From Cohaesibacter celericrescens (GTDB lineage: Bacteria > Pseudomonadota > Alphaproteobacteria > Rhizobiales > Cohaesibacteraceae), in the NCBI RefSeq assembly GCF_002866925.1, contig NZ_PKUQ01000001.1, positions 372,001 to 436,000 of the forward strand: a stretch of 64,000 nt of DNA. Reading direction: 5' to 3'. Within the stretch, counting starts at the first letter, position 1. Each line of letters begins with the position of its first letter. The position numbers and the translations under genes were made by a program. Below the pieces are notes generated by a model. The model saw only the letters and a list, made by a program, of their open reading frames with translations, had not been told where the DNA came from and made no database searches. Below, in pieces: positions 51,895-61,002 of the stretch.

Positions 51895-54258
51895 ATGTCA
51901 CCCCTCAACCGAAAACTAGGCCGCGATCTTTGGCGCATGAAGGGGCAAGTTATCGCCATTGCCATGGTGATTGCCACCGGCGTGATGCTTTTGGTGATGA
52001 TGTCCGGTGTGGTGACCTCTCTGAATGAAACCCGACGCGCCTATTATGAGCGCAACCGCTTTGCCGATGTTTTTGCCCCCGTAAAACGCGCGCCGCTCCA
52101 TATCATCCGCGACCTCGCCGATTTATCCGGTGTGTCCGTAGCCGAAGGCCGCGTCACCGGTTCGGCCCTCATCAGTTTGCCAAGTCTTGAATTGCCCCTG
52201 CGCGCCACAGCACTATCGCTACCAAATCGTTCAGAACCGCGCCTCAACGCCATTCACTTGACCGACGGTCGCCGTATCAACAGCGACAATGCGGACGAAA
52301 TCATCCTGCTCAACAGCTTTGCACGAGCACACAAGCTGGAACCCGGCGACAAGCTCTCGGCGACCATGAATGGAGCCCGACGCACCTTTCGCATCGTCGG
52401 GCTGGCCCAATCCCCCGAATATCTTTACAGCGTGGCCCCCGGTGAAATGATTTCCGATGACAGCCGTTTCGGCGTGATCTGGATGAGCCAAACAGCCCTC
52501 GCGGCGGCCTATGACATGCAAGGTGCGTTCAATGAAGCTCTGCTGTCCGTGGGACGCGGCAACAATCTGCAAGAAACCCTTGAACGCATTGATCATATTC
52601 TCAACCCCTATGGCGGCTTGGGCGCTTATGGCGTCAAAGACCAAACCTCAAACCGGTTTGTCAGCGAAGAAATCACGGGTATGGAAGGATCCTCCAAGGT
52701 CGTTCCGCCCATTTTCCTTGCGGTTGCGGCCTTCCTGCTCAATATCGTCATTTCACGCATGGTGCAATCTGATCGCGAGCAGATCGGCTTAATCAAGGCC
52801 TTTGGTTACAGCAACTGGGAAGTCGGCTTACATTACTTCAAATTTGTGCTCGCCATCGCCATTGGCGGGGCTGTATTGGGCTGTATTGGTGGCATTGCGC
52901 TCGGGCGCGGCATGATGAACATGTATCTGCTCTATTACAAATTCCCGATCCTTGTATTCCAATTGGACCCCGCAGCCTTTGTCACCGCATTCCTCACGTC
53001 CATCCTTGCTGCGTCGGCTGGTGGTCTGTTTGTTTTGCGGCAGGTTTTTGCTCTCAGTCCAGCCGTTGCCATGCGCCCTCCCGCTCCTGCCGATTATTCC
53101 AGAGCGGGCAAGATCGGCGCGTCTCTCAATCGGCTCCTTGATCAGCCAAGCCGGATGATCCTGCGGCGCATCACTCGCCAGCCGCGCCGCATGATCGGCT
53201 CATTGACGGGCATTGCGTGTGGCATGGCTCTATCCGTCTCGATGATCTCATTACTTGCCGGCTTTGACAGAACCATGGATCTGACCTTCAATGTTCTGGA
53301 CCGCAGTCAGGTAACCGTCACCTTCACCCATCCGTTGGCAATCCACGCCATCCATGAAATAAATGCTATCCCCGGTGTGATCCGGATCGAACCGGAGCGC
53401 GTGGTCTCTGCGATCATGCGCAATGGAACGCGCAGCTATCGCGGGGCCATCAACGGCATTCACGCCGATGCAACGCTCAAGCGTGCCGTTGCCAAAGACC
53501 TGTCCCCTATTGTGCTTGGAAAACAGGGCATCATCCTGTCAAAAGGACTGGCCAGCACCCTCGACATCACCCCCGGAGAGATCTTGACGGTGCAGATTCT
53601 CGAAGGCCGCAGACCTGTTTTGCGCATTCCTGTCGCCAACATCGCCGAAAGCCTGTTTGGGTCCCCTGCCTATATGCAGCTCGACGCCTTGAACCGCACC
53701 CTTAAAGAGCCGTTGCGTGTCTCCACCGCCTATATGCGCATCGACGCCAACCGCGCGGATCAAATCTTCAAACAACTCAAAAACCGCCCCTCTGTGGCAG
53801 GGGTCAGCCTCAAATCCGACGCCCGCGTTGCTTTTCAGAAGATGATGGACAACGGTGCAGGCTCCATGCGTTTTATTATGGTGGCGATTGCCGCCATCAT
53901 CACCTTTGGCATTGTCTATAATGCTGCGCGCATTGCCTATGCCGAGCGCCTGCGCGATCTGGCTAGCCTGCGCGTGATGGGCTTTACCAAAGCCGAAGCC
54001 GCCTTTGTCTTATTGGGAGAGCTGGGAGTTATCACTCTGGCAGCCCTGCCCATTGGCGGCGCCTTGGGATATTATCTCAGCTACGCCATAGCAGAAGGCT
54101 TCAGCACCGATCTCTACCAGATTCCAACAATTTTCACACCATCCAGTTATGGTATCGCAGCTCTTGCCGTTTTAACGGCCGCCATTGCATCCGGTTGGCT
54201 GGTGAAACGCGACATAGACCGGGCAGATCTCGTTTCCGCCCTAAAAATCAGGGAATAA
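51895..54258 (+). CDS. FtsX-like ABC permease with two transmembrane modules
   Basis: This 787-aa permease has the YbjY/FtsX architecture duplicated: an N-terminal helix (about 20-40), a periplasmic MacB_PCD-like domain (about 45-260), an FtsX domain with three helices (about 268-390; AFLLNIVISRMVQSDREQIG, GLIKAFGYSNWEVGLHYFKF), a second helix at about 435-455, a second periplasmic domain (about 460-650) and a final FtsX domain (about 660-785; AERLRDLASLRVMGFTKAEA). Such long permeases export or extract lipids, lipoproteins or peptides. Its adaptor is encoded 44 bp downstream. Confidence 0.9.
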   Translation: MSPLNRKLGRDLWRMKGQVIAIAMVIATGVMLLVMMSGVVTSLNETRRAYYERNRFADVFAPVKRAPLHIIRDLADLSGVSVAEGRVTGSALISLPSLELPLRATALSLPNRSEPRLNAIHLTDGRRINSDNADEIILLNSFARAHKLEPGDKLSATMNGARRTFRIVGLAQSPEYLYSVAPGEMISDDSRFGVIWMSQTALAAAYDMQGAFNEALLSVGRGNNLQETLERIDHILNPYGGLGAYGVKDQTSNRFVSEEITGMEGSSKVVPPIFLAVAAFLLNIVISRMVQSDREQIGLIKAFGYSNWEVGLHYFKFVLAIAIGGAVLGCIGGIALGRGMMNMYLLYYKFPILVFQLDPAAFVTAFLTSILAASAGGLFVLRQVFALSPAVAMRPPAPADYSRAGKIGASLNRLLDQPSRMILRRITRQPRRMIGSLTGIACGMALSVSMISLLAGFDRTMDLTFNVLDRSQVTVTFTHPLAIHAIHEINAIPGVIRIEPERVVSAIMRNGTRSYRGAINGIHADATLKRAVAKDLSPIVLGKQGIILSKGLASTLDITPGEILTVQILEGRRPVLRIPVANIAESLFGSPAYMQLDALNRTLKEPLRVSTAYMRIDANRADQIFKQLKNRPSVAGVSLKSDARVAFQKMMDNGAGSMRFIMVAIAAIITFGIVYNAARIAYAERLRDLASLRVMGFTKAEAAFVLLGELGVITLAALPIGGALGYYLSYAIAEGFSTDLYQIPTIFTPSSYGIAALAVLTAAIASGWLVKRDIDRADLVSALKIRE

Positions 54259-54302
54259 GCGCAGTCATTGACACAGGGTCAAAGAGGCTGGGAGAATAAG
54301 CC

Positions 54303-55526
54303 ATGGCTAAAAAGAAATCCCGTTCCTATTTCACCATCGTCGCCGTTCTGGTAACGGCTGCAGCGCTTGCCTATGCCTTCTGGCCCCGCGCCCTTTCGGT
54401 TGACATCGGCACGGTCAAGCGAGGCCCAATGACGCTGACCATCGATGAAGAGGGACGCACACGAGTTCGCGACGCTTATGTGGTCTCAACACCGGTGGCC
54501 GGACGCCTGATGCGCGTCGAGGCCCAGCCTGGCGATGCCGTCATTAAAAACGAAACCATTGTCGCCCAGATGCGCCCTCTCAATCCTGCAGCCCTCGACA
54601 TCCGCACCCGCGAACAGGCGCGCGCAGCGGTGGCAGCAGCCGAGGCCGCCTTGCGCGTTTCTCGTGCCGATCTCAACAAAGCAATGGCAGACTTGGATTT
54701 TGCACAAAGCGAATGGGGCCGCGCTAAAAAGCTAGCCGAAAAAGGCACCGAAAGTCAGGCAGCGCTTGATCGCTTCCGAAGCAATCTGCGCGCGGCAAGC
54801 GCCATGAGAGACACAGCCCAAGCGGCAATCAGTGTGCGAGAGGCCGAACTGGCCAATGCCCGTGCCCGCCTGATCAGCTTTGACGGTCCCGAACAAGCCT
54901 CGGCCCAAATGGGCGATGCCGACATACCATTGCGAGCCCCTGCCACCGGTCGCATTTTGCGGGTCATCCAGCAAAGCGAAACCACCCTGACAGCAGGCAC
55001 CCCCATTATGGAAATCGGCAATATCGCGCATGATCTCGAGATCGTCGTTGAACTGCTCTCCACAGATGCGGTGCAAGTCTCACCCGGTGATCGGGTGATC
55101 GTCGATGATTGGGGCGGCGACACCCAACTCGAAGGCAAGGTCGAGCGGGTAGACCCATGGGGTTTCAAGAAATTTTCGTCCCTCGGTGTAGAAGAACAGC
55201 GCGTCAATGCCATTATTCGCTTTACAGGGGCCAGACAAAGCCGTGACAAACTGGGGCACGGCTATCGCGTGGAGGTCCGCATTATTATTTGGGAGGATCA
55301 AAGCACCCTCCTCATCCCGTCCAATGCTCTCTTCCGCGACGGTGACTATTGGGCGGTATTTAGAGTTATCGACGGCAAAGCCATCCAGACGCGCGTGAAG
55401 GTCGGTAAAGACAATGGCTTGTCCGCTCAAATCCTTGACGGCTTGGAGGTCGGAGATGCCATCATTCTTTATCCGTCCTCGGGCATCAGCAACGGCGCAA
55501 AAGTCGCCCAGCGCGTGATTGAATAG
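54303..55526 (+). CDS. HlyD-type periplasmic adaptor of the FtsX-permease system
   Basis: This 407-aa protein has an N-terminal membrane anchor (about 8-27; YFTIVAVLVTAAALAYAFWP), a first lipoyl half at about 55-95, an alpha-hairpin of moderate length (about 100-185; QARAAVAAAEAALRVSRADL, ANARARLISFDGPEQA), the second lipoyl half (PLRAPATGRILRVIQQSETT, about 203-222), a beta-barrel (LEIVVELLSTDAVQVSPGDR) and a membrane-proximal domain to 407. It resembles MacA/EmrA-type adaptors. With the upstream NBD and permease it completes a tripartite exporter whose outer-membrane partner must be encoded elsewhere. Confidence 0.88.
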   Translation: MAKKKSRSYFTIVAVLVTAAALAYAFWPRALSVDIGTVKRGPMTLTIDEEGRTRVRDAYVVSTPVAGRLMRVEAQPGDAVIKNETIVAQMRPLNPAALDIRTREQARAAVAAAEAALRVSRADLNKAMADLDFAQSEWGRAKKLAEKGTESQAALDRFRSNLRAASAMRDTAQAAISVREAELANARARLISFDGPEQASAQMGDADIPLRAPATGRILRVIQQSETTLTAGTPIMEIGNIAHDLEIVVELLSTDAVQVSPGDRVIVDDWGGDTQLEGKVERVDPWGFKKFSSLGVEEQRVNAIIRFTGARQSRDKLGHGYRVEVRIIIWEDQSTLLIPSNALFRDGDYWAVFRVIDGKAIQTRVKVGKDNGLSAQILDGLEVGDAIILYPSSGISNGAKVAQRVIE

Positions 55527-55572
55527 ACAAAAATGGAAGTGCATGACGGCTTCAGGGGGGGCGTTTGATCCT

Positions 55573-56535
55573 TTATGCCAAAACCCGCAATGGAACGCCC
55601 TTCAGCCAACTGTCAATATTTTCGATAGCATCATTGAAATAGACGGCGTAATTCTCTTGCGTGACATACCCCACATGCGGTGTCGCCAACACATTGGCAA
55701 GACTGCGGAAAGGGTGATCAAGCGGCAAGGGTTCGGTATCAAAAACATCCAGCACCGCCCCGCCGATCCGTTTTTCCTGAAGGCACTCAATCAAAGCCTT
55801 TTCGTCCACCAGCGGGCCGCGCGCGCTGTTGACCAGAACCGCATCAGGGCGCATCCGCTGCAACATTTCAGACGTAACAAATCCGCGCGTTTCATCAGTC
55901 AGCGCCAGCTGAATTGTAATCACATCACTTGTTGCAAACAAATCATCCAGAGACAAAGCCTTGATGTCCAGCTCAGACGCACGCTGTTCGGGATTGCTTC
56001 GGGTCCAGCTGCAAACCTCCATACCAAACGCCTTGCCATAGCCGGCCATACGCTTGCCTTGTTTGCCTAACCCGACGATCCCCAACCGACGGCCCTCCAG
56101 CGATCGCCCAAGCCCCAGTTGCCAAGGGCCACCTTCGCGAAAATTCGCCGTTTCCTGCGGGATGTTGCGCATAAAGGCAAGCAACCCCGCCCAAGCCAAT
56201 TCAGAAGCAGGGCCGCGTTCGCTCCTCGTACCACAGACTTGAATAGTCAGACTGCGCGCAGCCTCCATATCGATGCTGCGATTGCGCATCCCTGTCGTGA
56301 TCAATAATTTGAGGTTTGGAAGCCGCTCCAAAAGCGATTTGGAAAAAGCCGTGCGTTCGCGCATTGCGACGATGATAGTGCAATCAGCAAGCTCAGCGGC
56401 AACAGCATCTTCATCACCAAGATGCTCGCCATAGCGCCTGATCTCAAGGCGGTCTTGCAAAATAGCCCAATCTGCGCTTGCCAACGCAGCGGCCTGATAA
56501 TCATCTAAAATAGCGCAATTGGGTTTATGTGACAT
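55573..56535 (-). CDS. D-2-hydroxyacid dehydrogenase family protein
   Basis: This 320-aa NAD-dependent dehydrogenase has the Rossmann domain inserted between two halves of the catalytic domain. Motifs: RRLGIVGLGKQGKRMAGYGK (about 151-170; GxGxxG variant GLGKQG), the substrate Arg in LVNSARGPLVDEKALIECLQ (about 232-251), the catalytic Glu in LDVFDTEPLPLDHPFRSLAN (about 259-278) and the catalytic His in TPHVGYVTQENY (about 283-294). A glycerate-, phosphoglycerate- or aromatic-2-hydroxyacid substrate is possible. It is monocistronic, convergent with the exporter operon (46 bp apart). Confidence 0.9.
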   Translation of the reverse strand: MSHKPNCAILDDYQAAALASADWAILQDRLEIRRYGEHLGDEDAVAAELADCTIIVAMRERTAFSKSLLERLPNLKLLITTGMRNRSIDMEAARSLTIQVCGTRSERGPASELAWAGLLAFMRNIPQETANFREGGPWQLGLGRSLEGRRLGIVGLGKQGKRMAGYGKAFGMEVCSWTRSNPEQRASELDIKALSLDDLFATSDVITIQLALTDETRGFVTSEMLQRMRPDAVLVNSARGPLVDEKALIECLQEKRIGGAVLDVFDTEPLPLDHPFRSLANVLATPHVGYVTQENYAVYFNDAIENIDSWLKGVPLRVLA

Positions 56536-56723
56536 GTGGATTGCCCCGAGTGAGAAAACCCAAACAGCTGTATCATGGCGCTCGGGCTGTGTCGGCTTCA
56601 GATTAACGCCAGCACGGTCAACAACACACTGCCATTTGATGAACTATTTGTCGACCAGCGACGTCAAAGTGACATGATCGTAATGACAACAAACCCACCA
56701 TGAAGCGAGCGAAAATCGCCATA

Positions 56724-58619
56724 TCAGGCAACCCATGCAACATCTTCTGCATTGCTGTCAAAACTGGATGACCGCACCGTGAAGCAGACACGCGTCCCTT
56801 TCTTGACGGATGGATCGATAAAAATCTCGCCTTCATGGTCGCTGATAATTCTCTTGCAAACCGCCAAACCGATACCGGTGCCTTGATATTCATCCTCATC
56901 GTGAAGCCGGGAGAACATCTCGAAGATCTTGGAATGATACTGTTTTTCCACCCCAATACCATTGTCGGTCACAGAGACCTCGATTTGCCGCCCATCAATT
57001 TCTTTTGCCGAGATCAGGATTTCTGTCTTGTTCTTGGAATGAAACTTGGTTGCGTTGTCTATGAGGTTCGACAAAACATGCTCAAGCATCAAATGATCCC
57101 CTTCGACCTCCAGGAGTTCACTCACTTCTACAACGACGGTGACGGCTTCCAGCTCATCTTCCATAGACTTCAGAACAGCGTGAACAAGAGCATTTAGTCG
57201 TATCGATAGGTTTGTCTGACGAGACTGGCCAAACTTGGTGTAATCTTGAAATGCATCAAGCATGTCCCTCATCCGTCGCGAGGATCTTTCGAGGCGGGTC
57301 ATCACGTCTTGAGCATCACTTTCAAGCTCGGCACTGTAATCCTCACGAAGAACGTCAACAAAGCTCTCAATTCTCTTTAGCGGCGCTCTTAAATCATGGG
57401 CAACGATCGATGAAAAATGGCTCAATTCTTCATTTGCCCCCCTTAAGCGACCATTTGCCTGCTGAGCAGCTCTGCGCAAATCGATTTCAACAAATGTAGC
57501 CAACTCAGCCTGCTCTTTTGCTTCGCGCAATTGCTCGGTCATACGGGTCGCCAAAGCAAAGGCACGCTGTTTCTCACTGCCCAAAGACCGGATCGTAAAG
57601 AAAAGCAGAATTGAGATAATCAGCCCGCACGTAATGAAACCATAAGGCAGGCGTTTTTCGCCAACAGTCACAAAGTCCGACCTTGCAGAAAATACCAACA
57701 ACCATTCATGCCCGCCAATGCTCAGTGTCTTCTGGATAGGATCCAAATAAGAAGATTCTGTAATAAGTTGAGCTTCGGTTGCGCTGCTGTAGAGCAAGCG
57801 ACTATCATCCTCTTGATTGGCATCGAATATGCGAAAATCAATTTCTGAATCGCCGTTCCCAAGCGTTCCGGCCATGAGGTCATTCATGCGGAAAGGGCTA
57901 TAGACAAAGCCAAGAATTGCATTTCGCCGCTGTTCAACAGTATTTGTAAGCATACCGCTACGATAGTGCGGAAGATACATAAGAAAGCCGTTCTGTTTAT
58001 CAACAACAACGTGCTCTTGTACAAGCGTTACCATCCCGCTTACCGCAGGTTTGCCCGTGTCACGAGCCCGCATCATAGCTTCCCTGCGGGTGGGTTCTGA
58101 CCACATGTCATATCCAAATGCCTGCAGGTTTCTTCCGCTAAATGGCTCAAGATATATGATCGATGTATAGAGGTCGCGCTTCCCGGACGGCTTGACATGA
58201 TACTTAGGAAACCCCTCCGATTGCATATCGGATTCATGCGAAGCAAGCTTTGATGCAGGGATGACTTCGGAGTATCCATATCCTTCTAACCCGGACAAGT
58301 GGGCATCGTGTAAAATGACGTCAGAAAATTTCGCCCATTGGCTCCTGGATACAGTCTCATTGCTTCTGAAAAATCCGACACCAGCCCGAAGGGCCGTTTC
58401 TTGGGCTTGCATCCGAGCTTTGATAACAGATTGAATGTCTTCAACCTTGATTTCAAAACGGCGCTCAGCAACATCCCAGAGCCATTGGCTAAAAATCGCC
58501 GTTGTCGCTAAAGTGACAGCAACGGAAAGCACCAAAGCCATCACAGCGGTGTTGGCCCCGCGCATTCCCTTGTCATATAGTGCATCGAGCGTCTGCATCG
58601 TATTTTGCCAACTCTTCAA
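56724..58619 (-). CDS. CHASE-domain sensor histidine kinase
   Basis: This 631-aa kinase has TM1 (about 23-45), a CHASE periplasmic domain (about 70-270; YGYSEVIPASKLASHESDM, shown in part, and FLMYLPHYRSG), TM2 (about 330-350), a short coiled coil, a HisKA domain with the phospho-His in FSSIVAHDLRAPLKRIESFV (about 402-421) and a HATPase_c domain (N box LEHVLSNLIDNATKF, G1 VTDNGIGVE, G2 GTGIGLAVCKRI). CHASE domains bind small ligands such as cytokinins or lipids. The response-regulator gene lies 10 bp upstream, so the two form an operon and probably a pair. Confidence 0.9.
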   Translation of the reverse strand: MKSWQNTMQTLDALYDKGMRGANTAVMALVLSVAVTLATTAIFSQWLWDVAERRFEIKVEDIQSVIKARMQAQETALRAGVGFFRSNETVSRSQWAKFSDVILHDAHLSGLEGYGYSEVIPASKLASHESDMQSEGFPKYHVKPSGKRDLYTSIIYLEPFSGRNLQAFGYDMWSEPTRREAMMRARDTGKPAVSGMVTLVQEHVVVDKQNGFLMYLPHYRSGMLTNTVEQRRNAILGFVYSPFRMNDLMAGTLGNGDSEIDFRIFDANQEDDSRLLYSSATEAQLITESSYLDPIQKTLSIGGHEWLLVFSARSDFVTVGEKRLPYGFITCGLIISILLFFTIRSLGSEKQRAFALATRMTEQLREAKEQAELATFVEIDLRRAAQQANGRLRGANEELSHFSSIVAHDLRAPLKRIESFVDVLREDYSAELESDAQDVMTRLERSSRRMRDMLDAFQDYTKFGQSRQTNLSIRLNALVHAVLKSMEDELEAVTVVVEVSELLEVEGDHLMLEHVLSNLIDNATKFHSKNKTEILISAKEIDGRQIEVSVTDNGIGVEKQYHSKIFEMFSRLHDEDEYQGTGIGLAVCKRIISDHEGEIFIDPSVKKGTRVCFTVRSSSFDSNAEDVAWVA

Positions 58620-58629
58620 TTGATGGTCA

Positions 58630-59073
58630 TCAGCTCATCAGTTGTGTTTTAACCGATGTAATATTTTTCACTGCCGCGAAAAACTCTTCAGAAGTAAACG
58701 GCTTTACGATGTAGCCATTGCTACCAACCTCAAAAGACTCAAAAATATCTTCAGCATCATCAGAAGCCGAGAACATCAGGACAGGCACGTCATTGTAAAT
58801 TGGATGCGCTCTAATCTTCTCAAGCGTCTCAAAACCATTGATCTTTGGCATATTCACATCGAGAAGAATGAGAAATGTTTTCTTTCTCATACCCATTGAG
58901 ACCAATTCATCAAGCGTTTCGAAAATACGCTCAGGTTTCCGCTCGGAAACAAAACGATTCACGATCCCTTCTTTACGAATTTTTCTCCTCGTGAGAAATA
59001 TTTCATCGACGTTATCATCAACCATAATCAATGTAGTTTCTGACACACTTCTTGCCTCTGACTGCCCAATCAT
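58630..59073 (-). CDS. Single-domain response regulator (Rcp1/CheY-like)
   Basis: This 147-aa receiver has acidic residues in TLIMVDDNVDEIFLTRRKIR (about 15-34), the phospho-Asp in FLILLDVNMPKINGFETLEK (about 67-86), Ser/Thr in VPVLMFSASDDAEDIF (about 95-110) and the Lys in GYIVKPFTSEEFFAAVKN (about 119-136). It has no output domain. The insert between strands 2 and 3 (SERKPERIFETLDELVSMGM) is typical of Rcp1-type regulators that serve phytochrome-like kinases. It is the first gene of the operon with the CHASE kinase. An AT-rich promoter region lies upstream. Confidence 0.9.
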   Translation of the reverse strand: MIGQSEARSVSETTLIMVDDNVDEIFLTRRKIRKEGIVNRFVSERKPERIFETLDELVSMGMRKKTFLILLDVNMPKINGFETLEKIRAHPIYNDVPVLMFSASDDAEDIFESFEVGSNGYIVKPFTSEEFFAAVKNITSVKTQLMS

Positions 59074-59438
59074 ATGTATATTCCTGAATTACTTGTTACA
59101 CTTGTCCAGATATATTTATATAATACAAGTAATCGGAAATAACTTATAATTTAATAACAAAAATTAGAATTTATATTTACAAAAAAATAACCAACAGTTC
59201 TAAAAATATTTAATAGACTATATAATTTATAGAGAAGAATTGTGTGACTTAAAACTGGATTGATTTTTAGGGGAAACACGGCCCGTGTTGAAAATTATAA
59301 AGCCTTTTTCCGCACGATTTAAAAGGAAAGCTCTACACAAAAATATTCTCTAGCCAGTCAGATTACTTCGCCCCGTAAAAATCGCCAGCAGCCAGCCAAT
59401 TGCATGACCGACCAATCCGCGGGATTGAACCGGGCTTG
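59074..59438. other. AT-rich intergenic region between two signalling operons
   Basis: These 365 bases are the most AT-rich stretch of the window (especially 59085-59240). They lie upstream of the receiver/CHASE-kinase operon and downstream of the receiver-kinase hybrid gene, so they likely hold the operon promoter. No open frame with a ribosome site and no RNA gene could be supported. Confidence 0.5.
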
Positions 59439-60545
59439 CTATCCGACCAAAAGTGATTTCTCCGCCACAGCCGCCACTGGCAAAGTAAAGTAAAAAGTTG
59501 TCCCTTTTCCGGCTTCAGAATCACACCAAATTTTGCAGCGATGGCGATCAAGGATCTTTCGACAGGTTGCCAGACCAAGTCCGGAACCACGATATTCATC
59601 ATAGCCATGCAGTCGCTTGAAGGGCTGGAAAATCACTTGTAGATCTTCCTCTTGGATGCCTATTCCATTGTCTTTGACACCAATTCTCCACGCATTTTCC
59701 ACGAGCTCAGCCGAAATATGAACTTCAGGTGTAGGCGCGTTACTGTATTTAATGCCATTGGCGATCAGGTTTTGCATCAATTGAATAATCTGGGGGGGAT
59801 CACCCATAACGTTTGGAAGTGGATCATGCGTAATCCGCGCGCCCCGCTTCTGGATATCAAGCTCAAGATTGATCAAGGCGTCCTCTAGCAAAATCTCCAG
59901 CGATGTATCAAGCAAAGGTCGGTTATTATTGGAGCTTTTATTGTAAACGCGTAATGTGTCGATCAGTTCGCTCATTCGTCGGGTCGAGCGTTCAATGCGG
60001 ACGGTTAATTCCGACACACTATCATAGTCCTGTTCATTCAGAGCTTCGACGATAAGCTCGTTCATCCCACGAATAACATTGATGGGTGCTTTCAAATCAT
60101 GAGCCAAAACACCAGCAAATGCGGATAGATCATCTTGCTGGAGATCAATCTTGCGCAGCATTTCAACCCGCTCGATTGCATTATGAACGACCCTCTTCAG
60201 GGCTGCAGCGGTCACATCGCTCTTGGTCAAATAGTCTTGAGCACCCAGTTTAATGGCATCTGCCGCAACCTTCTCATTTCCCTGACCCGTTAACATCACC
60301 GCCGGAATATGGTTATCAAGCTTTTTCAAATCAGCCAAAACCTGCGTGCCGTCGCGCCCTGGCAAAGAAAAATCCAGCAAAATACCATGAATAGTGTTGG
60401 CTTGATAAAGAAGGAGTGCTTCATCGGCCGTTTCCGCTTCGATGAAACGATAAGAAAATTCATCATCAGATCGCAGATGCCGAATATACATTTCGCGGTC
60501 ATCTTCACAATCATCCACTATCAAGAGATTAATGCTATCGACCAT
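59439..60545 (-). CDS. Receiver-histidine kinase hybrid protein
   Basis: This 368-aa protein starts at ATG 60545 with AAGGGG upstream. The N-terminal receiver (about 5-125) has NLLIVDDCEDDREMYIRHLR, phospho-Asp in GILLDFSLPGRDGTQVLADL (about 54-73), a Thr in VMLTGQGNEKVAA and Lys in DYLTKSDVTAAAL. The kinase part has the phospho-His in FAGVLAHDLKAPINVIRGMN (about 143-162) and a HATPase domain (QLMQNLIANGIKYSN; DNGIGIQEED; GSGLGLATCRKI). It is soluble, and may relay signals from the Rcp1-like receiver. It overlaps that gene by 11 bp. Confidence 0.9.
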   Translation of the reverse strand: MVDSINLLIVDDCEDDREMYIRHLRSDDEFSYRFIEAETADEALLLYQANTIHGILLDFSLPGRDGTQVLADLKKLDNHIPAVMLTGQGNEKVAADAIKLGAQDYLTKSDVTAAALKRVVHNAIERVEMLRKIDLQQDDLSAFAGVLAHDLKAPINVIRGMNELIVEALNEQDYDSVSELTVRIERSTRRMSELIDTLRVYNKSSNNNRPLLDTSLEILLEDALINLELDIQKRGARITHDPLPNVMGDPPQIIQLMQNLIANGIKYSNAPTPEVHISAELVENAWRIGVKDNGIGIQEEDLQVIFQPFKRLHGYDEYRGSGLGLATCRKILDRHRCKIWCDSEAGKGTTFYFTLPVAAVAEKSLLVG

Positions 60546-61002
60546 CGGTTTTCCCCTTAGGCAAGATAGAGATGCCAAACCAATATTCCTTGAGCCTTTT
60601 GATTGCGAGAATGAACTCATCCATCTCCACCGGCTTGGCCACATAGGAATTGGCTCCAGCCTGGTAGCAAGCCTTAATATCAAAACTGTCGTTGGAGGTG
60701 GTCAAAACAACAACCGGAATATCCAAAAGCCGTTCATCAGATTTAATCCGCGCCAAAACCTCTCGGCCATCCAGCCCCGGCATGTTCAAATCCATCAAAA
60801 TGATACTTGGCCGCGGGGCCGTGAGAGGATCGCTGTAAGGCCCCTGCTGCAACAAAAAATCGAGCGCATCTTCGCCAGAGTCGCAACGATAAATAGGGTT
60901 GATCAAGGCACCATCCCTCTTCAAGGCCCGTTCTGTTGCTTCAAAATCATCATCGCTGTCTTCAATGATCAATATTGGGTAATCAGCACTCGTTTTTATC
61001 AT
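60535..61002 (-). CDS. Rcp1-like single-domain response regulator
   Basis: This 155-aa receiver shows PILIIEDSDDDFEATERALK (about 9-28), the loop with CDSGEDALDFLLQQGPYSDP typical of Rcp1-type proteins, phospho-Asp in IILMDLNMPGLDGREVLARI (about 67-86), Thr in VVVLTTSNDSFDIKACYQAG (about 97-116) and Lys in SYVAKPVEMDEFILAIKRL (about 118-136). It has no output domain, so it likely acts in a phosphorelay or by protein contact. It is the middle gene of a three-gene operon, overlapping both neighbours (4 bp and 11 bp). Confidence 0.92.
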   Translation of the reverse strand: MIKTSADYPILIIEDSDDDFEATERALKRDGALINPIYRCDSGEDALDFLLQQGPYSDPLTAPRPSIILMDLNMPGLDGREVLARIKSDERLLDIPVVVLTTSNDSFDIKACYQAGANSYVAKPVEMDEFILAIKRLKEYWFGISILPKGKTDGR

